Source of the DNA: Cellvibrio sp. UBA7661
GTDB lineage: Bacteria; Pseudomonadota; Gammaproteobacteria; Pseudomonadales; Cellvibrionaceae
Reading direction: 5' to 3'
Length of the DNA stretch: 64,000 nucleotides
NCBI GenBank assembly: GCA_002483365.1
Contig: DLHT01000006.1
Coordinates: forward strand, 62,001-126,000
Shown piece by piece: positions 35,681 to 43,405 of the stretch (position 1 is its first letter; each line of letters starts with the position of its first letter). The notes under the pieces are model-generated. The model had not been told where the DNA came from and searched no databases. It worked only from the letters and a program-made list of their open reading frames with translations. The position numbers and the translations under genes were made by a program.

Positions 35681-35728
35681 AGCTAACGTTAGCTTTGGCC
35701 AATAAGTATCAATAAGCTCAAGAGCTTA
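35681..35728. promoter_or_regulatory. Two adjacent palindromes upstream of the Ig-like lipoprotein gene
   Basis: In the 346-bp rlmI/lipoprotein gap, AGCTAACGTTAGCT (35681-35694) is a perfect 14-bp palindrome. TAAGCTC-AA-GAGCTTA (35713-35728) follows 18 bp later, and both contain AGCT half-sites. They sit 94-141 bp before the lipoprotein start and look like operator sites. No regulator gene is adjacent and the rest of the gap shows nothing definite. Confidence 0.4.
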
Positions 35729-35821
35729 GCGCCGATTCTTTATGCCGTTTATATCATTGAATTCAATACCAGCCGCCGCCTTATGCCCATCTTTCGGCGT
35801 TCGGAAACCTAGGAAGACACC

Positions 35822-37714
35822 ATGCATACTCTAAAAACGACGACGATAGTCAGTGCAGCTGCTCTGAGCCTGTTACTTTCTGCTTGCGGTGGCGGCAGCG
35901 ACTCGCCGCTGATTAGCGGTGGTTCCAGTAGCGTCAGCTCTGGCACAGTAGATACCACAACCCCAACATCTATAGGACTCGGCAGTGGCGCTGATTTCGT
36001 TTCTGGCCAGATTGGCGTGGGCATCGGAAATGCGACCCTGTCTCCCGGTGGAAGCACAACACTGACAATCAATGTTGTAAGCCCAACCAACACATTGGTA
36101 ACGAATCCGGTCAATGTGACATTCAACTCAGTATGCGTTGCTTCCGGTGAGGCCATCCTCAAGAACGGCGACACAACCACTAATAATGTTTCCACCAGCA
36201 ATGGTCAGGCCACTATCACGTATACCGCTAATGGTTGCGTAGGTAACGATGAAATCACTGCGAGCGCGGTACTTGCTGGCAGCACTAAAACAGCCAGAGC
36301 AATATTGAATATCGCCCCAGATACCATCCAGACCGTTTCTTTTATTGAGGCGGACCCAACACTGGTGAATTTGAAGGGCACAGGAGGGAAAGAAGTGTCC
36401 AACATTCGCTTCCGTGTTCTGGGTGCGACTGGAGCCCCTATGAAAGGGGTAGATGTTGATTTTTCACTTAGCACCTCTGTAGGCGGCCTCAGCCTGACGG
36501 ATACAACCACCAAAACTGATAGCGCAGGTTATGCAAAAACCACCGTGCAAGCCGGTGCAGTTGCCACCACCGTGCGCGTAACTGCCAAAGCGCGCGGCAC
36601 CGAAATATCGACACAATCAAGCCAACTGATCGTATCAACCGGCATTCCCGATCAAGACAGTATGTCGCTGTCAGCTACAGAGCTCTTTCCTATCGGAGCA
36701 TGGGACTATGATGGTATCGAATCCCAACTCACAATTCGCATGGCCGACGCTTTTAACAACCCACCTCCGAATGGAACGGCGATTACCTTTACCACCGAAG
36801 GCGGGGCAATAGAATCGGGCTGCCCGGCCGAGGCCGGAGCCTGTACAGTCAGATGGGTCAGCCAAGCGCCAAGACCAACTCGTAACAGTGCGAATAACTC
36901 TCCCGAACGCATACTTTGTGTGGATGCATTGGGCACGCGATTAAATGATGCAGACTACAATCGTTGTGCTCTGGAACGTGCGGGGCGCGTCACCATTTTG
37001 GCAACAGCTATTGGTAATGAAAGCTTTATTGATACGAATGGCAATGGTTACTACGACAAAGGAGTAGATATTTTTAAATCATTCAACGACGGCGGAAATT
37101 GTGATGCAAACGTCCCCCCATCATCAGCCAAAACACCGTCCAACTCCGGCGTTATACCTTGCGATGACTTGGTTGAAGCTTATATAGACAAAAATGAAAA
37201 TGGGAAACGCGACACAGATGAGGAGTTCGTCGACTTTAATAAAGACAACGCACACTCTATAGAAAATGGAATCTACAATGGTGTGTTGTGCCAGATTGAA
37301 GGGGATGGTTGCACAAAAACAGGAGTTTCCATTCGAGACGAAGTAGTAATTGTTATGAACAGCACTCGTATGCTGATGCGCAATAAAGTGTTCCCGTTCA
37401 TAAACAAAAACATAACGCTTACCGGCGCCGCCCCCATTAGAACTACCTCATTCTGGATGGCTGATGAGAATGGCCATGGATTACCTGCAGGCACAACGCT
37501 TGATGTAGATACTGAAAGCCTAAAAAATGCCGATGCCACCATCAATACCAAGGGTCCTATTATCGCGTCGGCAGACCCCGCAGTTGTTGAAGTGACAGTC
37601 ACACCAGCTTCCACAGGCATACCTTCAGGCTCTTTCAATGTAGAAATTACTGTTCCTACACCCGGTGGCGATGTGACCTATATTGAAACAGTCAACGTAT
37701 TTTTTACACCTTAA
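35822..37714 (+). CDS. Lipoprotein with bacterial Ig-like (Big_1-type) domains
   Basis: 630 residues; AGGAAG 6-11 nt before ATG 35822. Lipobox LLSAC at about residue 22 followed by a Gly/Ser linker. At least two invasin/Big_1-like beta-sandwich repeats are recognisable (GGSTTLTINVVSPTNTLVTN; VSNIRFRVLGATGAPMKGVD followed by TKTDSAGYAKTTVQAGA). The second half has two Asp/Asn-rich loops (DTNGNGYYDKGVD; DKNENGKRDTDEEF), which look like calcium-binding sites. Predicted surface lipoprotein, perhaps for adhesion. Stand-alone gene closed by a terminator. Confidence 0.82.
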   Translation: MHTLKTTTIVSAAALSLLLSACGGGSDSPLISGGSSSVSSGTVDTTTPTSIGLGSGADFVSGQIGVGIGNATLSPGGSTTLTINVVSPTNTLVTNPVNVTFNSVCVASGEAILKNGDTTTNNVSTSNGQATITYTANGCVGNDEITASAVLAGSTKTARAILNIAPDTIQTVSFIEADPTLVNLKGTGGKEVSNIRFRVLGATGAPMKGVDVDFSLSTSVGGLSLTDTTTKTDSAGYAKTTVQAGAVATTVRVTAKARGTEISTQSSQLIVSTGIPDQDSMSLSATELFPIGAWDYDGIESQLTIRMADAFNNPPPNGTAITFTTEGGAIESGCPAEAGACTVRWVSQAPRPTRNSANNSPERILCVDALGTRLNDADYNRCALERAGRVTILATAIGNESFIDTNGNGYYDKGVDIFKSFNDGGNCDANVPPSSAKTPSNSGVIPCDDLVEAYIDKNENGKRDTDEEFVDFNKDNAHSIENGIYNGVLCQIEGDGCTKTGVSIRDEVVIVMNSTRMLMRNKVFPFINKNITLTGAAPIRTTSFWMADENGHGLPAGTTLDVDTESLKNADATINTKGPIIASADPAVVEVTVTPASTGIPSGSFNVEITVPTPGGDVTYIETVNVFFTP

Positions 37715-37733
37715 TCAAAATCACATTCGCGAA

Positions 37734-37780
37734 AATCAAAAAAAGCCCTTCATGAAAATGAAGGGCTTTTTGATTTTTTG
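37734..37780. terminator. Bidirectional terminator between lipoprotein and GPx genes
   Basis: AAAAGCCCTTCAT (37741-37753) pairs with ATGAAGGGCTTTT (37758-37770) around a GAAA tetraloop, with further A/T pairing outside and T runs in both directions. It serves the lipoprotein on the left and the glutathione peroxidase on the right. Confidence 0.92.
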
Positions 37781-37803
37781 GATACAGCTAAATATTTATC
37801 AAC

Positions 37804-38352
37804 TCAGAGAAGCTTCTCAATCGCTCCCGCCAACTTCGCTGAATCCGGCTTTGTCATACTTCCAAAATGCTCAACAACCTTTCCGTCTTTACCCAGCAGA
37901 TACTTATTAAAGTTCCATTTGGGCTCTTTGGATTGGCTCGCCAAAGCCTTGAACAATGAGTTGGCCTGCTCACCTTTTACGTGGGTAGGTGCCAGCATGG
38001 TAAAGGTCACGCCGTAGTTCAGGTAACAAATTTCAGCAGCTTTCTCTTCATCGGCATCCTCTTGTTTAAAGTCATCACTGGCAAAACCCACCACGACCAA
38101 ACCTTTGTCTTTGTATTTCTTATGCAAAGCTTCCAGCTCTTTGAATTGCGATGTAAAACCACAATGGCTCGCAGTATTCACCACCAACACCGTTTTGTTT
38201 TCCATCAGCTCGCAAATATTCACCGAATCTTTGGAATGCAACTTACGGTATTCACCTTTCATATAATCCGGACATGCAGATACAACAGCACTTGCCATAC
38301 TCATCATTGCCACTCCAACAAGACTCAGTGAAGTTTTCATAAATACGTTCAC
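37804..38352 (-). CDS. Periplasmic glutathione-peroxidase-like thiol peroxidase
   Basis: 182 residues from GTG 38352, with GGAG 8 nt upstream; ATG 38340 lacks a suitably spaced site. A signal peptide (LVGVAMMSMASAVVSA) makes this an exported form, unlike the usual cytosolic GPx. The peroxidatic Cys is in NTASHCGFTSQF, and the tetrad residues appear in VVGFASDDF (Gln of the usual FPxxQF replaced) and EPKWNFNKYLLGKDG. It should reduce hydroperoxides, more likely with a thioredoxin-like partner than glutathione. Confidence 0.88.
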   Translation of the reverse strand: MNVFMKTSLSLVGVAMMSMASAVVSACPDYMKGEYRKLHSKDSVNICELMENKTVLVVNTASHCGFTSQFKELEALHKKYKDKGLVVVGFASDDFKQEDADEEKAAEICYLNYGVTFTMLAPTHVKGEQANSLFKALASQSKEPKWNFNKYLLGKDGKVVEHFGSMTKPDSAKLAGAIEKLL

Positions 38353-38500
38353 AACTGTTTCTCCATTCTCAGGGCATTGGCGACACGCCAACACAATCAG
38401 TACGAAGTCTATGCTTTTTTGGATGCAATAAAAGCCATGACGGTGCTACTTAACCAATCCTTACCGACCCGATTCGCAAGCCAGATGTGCGTTGCGGATA

Positions 38501-38531
38501 AATAAAAAAGCGGATCTGCAAGCAGATCCGC
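38501..38531 (-). terminator. Terminator after the GH16 gene
   Basis: On the minus strand, GCGGATCTGC, a 2-nt loop, its perfect complement, then TTTTTTATT. It is 60 bp past the GH16 stop. The following sequence resembles the terminator region downstream of the GH18-CBM5-CBM6 gene. Confidence 0.85.
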
Positions 38532-38591
38532 AAAAGTCCGGGGAGGACATAACGAGTGAAAAATTGTTGCTCGCCTTACCAATAAGGCGTT

Positions 38592-40193
38592 TTAGATTTT
38601 GGTGATGCGCAGCCAGTTAACATTCCAGCCGCTTTGTGGGGCATAAATTCCTACACTGTAAGTACCGGCAGTGACTTGTACATTGTGCGAAACCGTTGTC
38701 CAGTTTTGCCAGCCACCGGTTGCCGGAATGGTTACTTGGCCTAGCTGGATTGCGCCGGCATTTAAATCCAACGACAGCGCAGAACCTGTCGGGCTTGCAA
38801 CACGGTATTCCACCTTATAAGTACCGCTGGTAGGGAAATTAATATTCGCGTATGACATCCAATCGCCCGTATCAATCCAGCCAACATTTTGCCCACCACC
38901 AGAATCCGTTGTGGTTTCAAGTTGTACACCGCTCATTACCGAATAACTTTCCGCCTGGATTAAACGTGTAAACGGCGCAGCACTGGATGATGCCCTGCTG
39001 GAGCTTTGCGGTGTGCTGGAACGCGAGCTGCTGGATGCAGTTGCGCCTACCACACCATAGGGAGGCGATAAGGTTTGGCATGTTTGGATACCAACGCAAT
39101 CCGCGTTATTTTGCCAACCCCAACCGGAGCTGATGTGCGTACAAATAGGATAAAGCGTTCCCCACCAATTGCATTGCTGTGCGGCCGCGCTACTTGAACT
39201 TGCAGGCGTTGATGATGCGGGGATTGAACTGGTGCTATTACCATTGATGTTTTGTATGTAGCTTGTTCCCGCTGCGCGCAAGTTCGCAACTTTTTGTGGA
39301 ATTAATGTTGGCGAGACGATGTTATTTTTTTCAAAATAAACCCAGTCAACGTCCTCATAATATTCGCGGTAATTGCTGTTGTTGATGTAACCGTGTGTAT
39401 TACACGCCGCATCAAAACAATCGTTGCTGAACCACAATTGGAACATCAGATACATTGGGTAATCCGGCGCAACTGCACCACTGAACGACGTCTGGTAATT
39501 GCCATCGATGTAAAACGCAATATGACCATCTTGCACCTGCATAACGAGTGTATGCCAGCCTTGCAAGCTTCCCTGGGTACGCGTTACACCGTGATTGCTT
39601 TCATCACTCCAATCAACGATACGATAGGTACCCGACCACATACTCGGCGTAGCCGAACCAGTCCACCAACCACCGTTGGGCAAATACTCAAAATCAATTT
39701 CACTGTAAGGCTCCGCACCTTCGATGTAATCCGTCAAACCAAAGAACGTTTGAATCACCGTATCGCCATCGGCACCGGTGCTGGGCGAATCATTAAAATA
39801 CATGCGCGCAGCCCAGGTTCCGTTTTTATAAATTTGTTCCGTGCGGGCAACTTCTGCTTGCGACACACTGCCCGAGGTTGAATTATTATTTGCAATAGTG
39901 CTGCCGTTAATATTAGTGCCCGCTTTCAAACGCATGAATTTATTGGATGGCGATGCAGGATCGGTCACAAACGAAATATTATTTTCACTCCATGTTCCAT
40001 TTGCCAACCCGGGACCACCAGACCATGTGCGTAACCGCCATCCATTATTAGTAAGCTGGGTGTTATTGGTGTAACTAAAATCATCAAATAAAATTTGCTC
40101 TGTTTGCGCTGCTACAGGCAGGGCGGACAAACACAGTACACTGGCTGCGCCAGCGCACAATTGTTGTAATGGTTTACTTAGTGGAAATTTCAT
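38592..40193 (-). CDS. Secreted GH16-like glycoside hydrolase with CBM10 and CBM6
   Basis: 533 residues, GAGGG site 8 nt before ATG 40193, signal peptide ending LPVAAQ. The catalytic domain (about 35-290) has the GH16 motif EIDFE at 165-169 (nucleophile and acid/base Glu). A Ser/Pro linker leads to a CBM10 (residues about 341-375: QCNWWGTLYPIC, GWGWQNNADC) and a second Ser-rich linker to a C-terminal CBM6 (about 408-532). GH16 enzymes cut beta-1,3- or mixed glucans, galactans or related chains; the exact substrate is not readable. Carries the same upstream direct repeats as the chitin genes, so probably co-regulated. Its CBM6 is nearly the same as that of the chitinase at 47-48.7 kb. Confidence 0.88.
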   Translation of the reverse strand: MKFPLSKPLQQLCAGAASVLCLSALPVAAQTEQILFDDFSYTNNTQLTNNGWRLRTWSGGPGLANGTWSENNISFVTDPASPSNKFMRLKAGTNINGSTIANNNSTSGSVSQAEVARTEQIYKNGTWAARMYFNDSPSTGADGDTVIQTFFGLTDYIEGAEPYSEIDFEYLPNGGWWTGSATPSMWSGTYRIVDWSDESNHGVTRTQGSLQGWHTLVMQVQDGHIAFYIDGNYQTSFSGAVAPDYPMYLMFQLWFSNDCFDAACNTHGYINNSNYREYYEDVDWVYFEKNNIVSPTLIPQKVANLRAAGTSYIQNINGNSTSSIPASSTPASSSSAAAQQCNWWGTLYPICTHISSGWGWQNNADCVGIQTCQTLSPPYGVVGATASSSSRSSTPQSSSRASSSAAPFTRLIQAESYSVMSGVQLETTTDSGGGQNVGWIDTGDWMSYANINFPTSGTYKVEYRVASPTGSALSLDLNAGAIQLGQVTIPATGGWQNWTTVSHNVQVTAGTYSVGIYAPQSGWNVNWLRITKI

Positions 40194-40395
40194 TATTGTT
40201 CCCTCTCACCAGTTTTCATCAATAAAATTGATCGAGACCAATTACATTAACAATCCAATTGACCCGATACCGATAACGCAGCACTCTGAAACGTTACTAC
40301 TAGACGACTACCAAACAAATATCACACGTTCACCAATCTACAGAGTGCATTGACCACGCTAGCACCAGCCCGAAAGCGCAACAATGCGCGGCGCT

Positions 40396-40426
40396 AAAGT
40401 CAAACCTTTGCGAACAAAAGTCGAAC
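40396..40426 (-). promoter_or_regulatory. Direct-repeat operator candidate, GH16 gene
   Basis: Read on the + strand, AAAGTCAAAC (40396-40405) and AAAGTCGAAC (40417-40426) are 21 bp apart, 203-233 bp before the GH16 start. One of six such sites in the locus. The rest of the 306-bp gap (40194-40499) shows no gene and no clear promoter. Confidence 0.6.
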
Positions 40427-40499
40427 ATAGGCTACAAAAGTGGTTCCGATTAGTGCCGGATTGATCACATCCACTCCGTGCGCCAATTTTGTTTCCACA

Positions 40500-41612
40500 T
40501 CACACTCTGATAAACACTTTACGACGATACAGAACCCAGCTTACGCACCAAAAAAGCAAAACATGCAACAGCGCAAAAACAAGCGATGCCATAGCGGGCG
40601 GAAAAACCTGTGCTAATACACCATATAAAAAATTGTAAAACGTTATGCCTTTATTACCTATCTGCAAATATTGATAAGCGTGAACCCAAAACGGAGCCAA
40701 CATATAAATAAAAATGGAATTGGAACCATAAACAATCAACGGCTGTGCAAATGAATATTGTTGTTTGATATCGACCAACCACACAAATACTGCCAATGCG
40801 ATACAAAAATACCCTGCGCTATAAATAACAAAAGAACTGGTCCACAGCGATTTGTTAATCGGTAACCAAATATTCCATAACAGCCCAAATAGAATTCCAC
40901 TTGCACCAATTAACAATAATATTTTCACACTGTAAAAACGGTTTGGTTGCAACACCAAAAAACGTGTTAATTCAAAACCGATCAATACATTCACAATGGC
41001 AGGTAAGGTACTGAGCAAACCTTCCGGATCAAAAGGAATGCCTTTTCCGGTGTACATATGATCAGGACCGATCAGTATTACATCCAGCGCAACAACGACA
41101 TTGCTGGTTAGCCCAAATGGATCACCTTGAGCACCTGAAACCAATAACGTCCAATACCCCAGCAATAGCAGTGCACCTACCACGTACACCGTCATTTGAT
41201 TAACGCTCAATACAATGAATGCAGCGAGCATATAGGCAAGTCCGATTCGCTGTAGCACCCCCATCACACGCAGATTTTCCCATCCACCAAGCACGCCATT
41301 GAATACCAGGCCAAGTGCAAAAATAATCAGCGCCCGGCGCACAATTATTGTGAACATAGATGGCAGCAACCATTTTTCGCTTTGATCCAATCCATTTTTA
41401 TAAAAAGCGAAATACATGGCTGAACCCACTACAAACAAAAAAAACGGAAACACCAAATCAGTTGGTGTACAGCCATGCCAGTCGGCGTGGGCAAAAGGGG
41501 GATAAATAAATTCCCAGGAGCCCGGAGTATTTACCAAAATCATCATCGCAATCGTAAGCCCGCGCAGCGCATCCAATGCGAGATAACGGGTAGAACTTGT
41601 TAATGCCTTCAT
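40500..41612 (-). CDS. nagX: NagX-like membrane acyltransferase (DUF5009/DUF1624)
   Basis: 370 residues from ATG 41612. N-terminal YLALDALRGLTIAMMILVNTPG followed by HADWHGCTPTDLVFPFFLF matches the heparan-alpha-glucosaminide N-acetyltransferase-like family; about ten membrane helices. In Xanthomonas and relatives nagX lies in GlcNAc and chito-oligosaccharide loci and is thought to help move or acetylate amino sugars at the inner membrane. Third gene of the unit TBDR-halogenase-NagX, 62 bp after the halogenase gene, which fits a role in chitin-derived sugar uptake. Confidence 0.85.
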   Translation of the reverse strand: MKALTSSTRYLALDALRGLTIAMMILVNTPGSWEFIYPPFAHADWHGCTPTDLVFPFFLFVVGSAMYFAFYKNGLDQSEKWLLPSMFTIIVRRALIIFALGLVFNGVLGGWENLRVMGVLQRIGLAYMLAAFIVLSVNQMTVYVVGALLLLGYWTLLVSGAQGDPFGLTSNVVVALDVILIGPDHMYTGKGIPFDPEGLLSTLPAIVNVLIGFELTRFLVLQPNRFYSVKILLLIGASGILFGLLWNIWLPINKSLWTSSFVIYSAGYFCIALAVFVWLVDIKQQYSFAQPLIVYGSNSIFIYMLAPFWVHAYQYLQIGNKGITFYNFLYGVLAQVFPPAMASLVFALLHVLLFWCVSWVLYRRKVFIRV

Positions 41613-41674
41613 CACTCAAACCACATCAATCGTTTAACAACACTAGCGCTTGTAGATATACCAAAACCGGGTAA

Positions 41675-43276
41675 TTATGCTGATTCCATCTGCATCACCT
41701 CTTTCAGCAAATTATGTGCGCTACAGTGTTTTGCAATATAGTCAGCATGGCTTGGCATAGCATCGGCAGCGAGACTGATGACGGATTTTATTTCCTGCAT
41801 TATTCGCTGAAATTCAGCCGCTTCAATTTGATCTGCAAGTGGATGATAATCCCGCGCGTGCAGCCCCTGCCCTTGCATGACCGCAAACCAACTTACCTCG
41901 TCAAATAATTCATTGTTATCGCGAAACAACCGGCCAGATGCATGATATAAATCCAATTTTTTCTGCAAAGATTCTGGCACCTGCATATGGCGACAATAAT
42001 TCCAAAATTCAGAATCTGTGCGTTGGCTGACCTTGTAATGCAAAATGATAAAGTCACGCACATAGGTGAATTCAGATGTGAGTAATTCGTTGTATTTGTC
42101 GATGACAGTTGGATCTATCTCTGCCATCGGCAATAGCGCAATGAGTTTGGAAATGCTGGATTGGATTAAATGGATACTGGTAGATTCCAACGGCTCCAAA
42201 AACCCGCTTGCCAACCCCATAGCCACACAATTTTTATTCCAGAATTTTCTTCGCATTCCGGTTTTAAAACGGATAAAGCGCGGCGCTGCCAGTACGTCAC
42301 CCTCAATGTTCTCCAGCAGAATTTTTTTTGCTTGTTCATCGCTCATGTATTTACTGCAAAACACATGGCCGTTACCCGTGCGGTGCTGCAATGGAATTTT
42401 CCACTGCCAGCCAGCGGCGTGCGCCGTTGAACGGGTATAGGGCAAGGGAGACGATACATTACTGCTGGGCACTGCGACGGCTGTATCGCACGGCAGCCAA
42501 TGTGTCCAATCGTCGTAGCCGGTATTCATGGCTTTTTCGATGAGTAATCCGCGAAAGCCAGTGCAATCAATAAATAGTTGCGCCGATAATGCCTGCCCGC
42601 TTTTCAAAATCACTTTTTCAATAAAGCCATTGTCTTCACGCAGTTTTACGTGTTCGATTTCACCTTCAATACGCTCAACGCCGCGCGCTTCAGCAAAATT
42701 GCGTAAATATTTTGCGTAAAGCCCTGCATCAAAATGATAGGCGTAGGAAATTTGCGATAACGGCGAGTTGGGCATTTTTGCCGGTGGCATAAAACGCCCG
42801 CGCAACGCCGCCTGGATTGCAATGGAATACTCACCGGGGTCAACCGTTTTACCAGCCGCTGCATGGCGCAACCAGTAATGGTAAAAACTTAAATAGCCCA
42901 TGCTCATACCGTAAGGGCCAAAGGGATGTACGTAGCTATTGCCAATACTCCCCCAATTCACAAATTGGATACCTAATTTAAAAGTGCCCTGGGTGTGCTT
43001 AATAAAATCATTTTCATCAATGCCCAGCATTTGATTAAATTTTTGGATAACCGGAATGGTGGCTTCGCCTACTCCCACGGTGCCGATCTGATCTGACTCC
43101 ACTAAACGGATGCGACACTGGCGATTTTTATACACATGCGATAACGCCGCGGCAGCCATCCAACCCGCGGTACCGCCACCGACAATTAAAATATCTTTTA
43201 TCGTTTTTTCTGATCGGCTTGCATCCGCTTGATGCTCTCTATGCGATTGATGCTCTCTATGCGATCGCTCATTCAT
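41675..43276 (-). CDS. Tryptophan-halogenase-family flavoprotein A
   Basis: 533 residues, GGAAGGG 9 nt before ATG 43276. An odd His/Arg/Glu tail (SHREHQ twice) comes from an 18-bp tandem repeat. Then the FAD site IVGGGTAGWMAAAAL, the GVGEATIP loop, the catalytic-type Lys100 in GTFKLGIQFVNW, the GWQWKIP motif and GFLEPLEST with the conserved Glu. All landmarks of PrnA/RebH-like halogenases are therefore present. Members beside TonB receptors in sugar loci have no proven halogenation role; oxidative modification of a ligand or protein is possible. Between TBDR 1 and nagX. Confidence 0.92.
   Translation of the reverse strand: MNERSHREHQSHREHQADASRSEKTIKDILIVGGGTAGWMAAAALSHVYKNRQCRIRLVESDQIGTVGVGEATIPVIQKFNQMLGIDENDFIKHTQGTFKLGIQFVNWGSIGNSYVHPFGPYGMSMGYLSFYHYWLRHAAAGKTVDPGEYSIAIQAALRGRFMPPAKMPNSPLSQISYAYHFDAGLYAKYLRNFAEARGVERIEGEIEHVKLREDNGFIEKVILKSGQALSAQLFIDCTGFRGLLIEKAMNTGYDDWTHWLPCDTAVAVPSSNVSSPLPYTRSTAHAAGWQWKIPLQHRTGNGHVFCSKYMSDEQAKKILLENIEGDVLAAPRFIRFKTGMRRKFWNKNCVAMGLASGFLEPLESTSIHLIQSSISKLIALLPMAEIDPTVIDKYNELLTSEFTYVRDFIILHYKVSQRTDSEFWNYCRHMQVPESLQKKLDLYHASGRLFRDNNELFDEVSWFAVMQGQGLHARDYHPLADQIEAAEFQRIMQEIKSVISLAADAMPSHADYIAKHCSAHNLLKEVMQMESA
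43230..43265. repeat. Tandem 18-bp repeat inside halogenase A
   Basis: Two identical 18-bp copies (43230-43247, 43248-43265) encode the duplicated SHREHQ hexapeptide near the N-terminus. Being a multiple of three, it keeps the frame; copy number could vary between strains. Confidence 0.9.
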
Positions 43277-43333
43277 GACAATTGCCCTTCCCCGCTTGAG
43301 TTACAGTATTTTTTCGTTGTTGTTTTTAAGTAG

Positions 43334-43377
43334 ACACATTGCACACCCCCGATATTGTCAGGGAATGTGCAATGTGT
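43334..43377. other. Long hairpin between TBDR 1 and halogenase A genes
   Basis: ACACATTGCACA (43334-43345) pairs perfectly with TGTGCAATGTGT (43366-43377), with an inner CCC/GGG. On the minus-strand transcript no T-run follows, so it is probably not a terminator in that direction but could stabilise the receptor mRNA end. The T7 run is on the + strand side. Confidence 0.6.
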
Positions 43378-43405
43378 TTTTTTGTACGGTTATGAAGCGT
43401 TAAAA

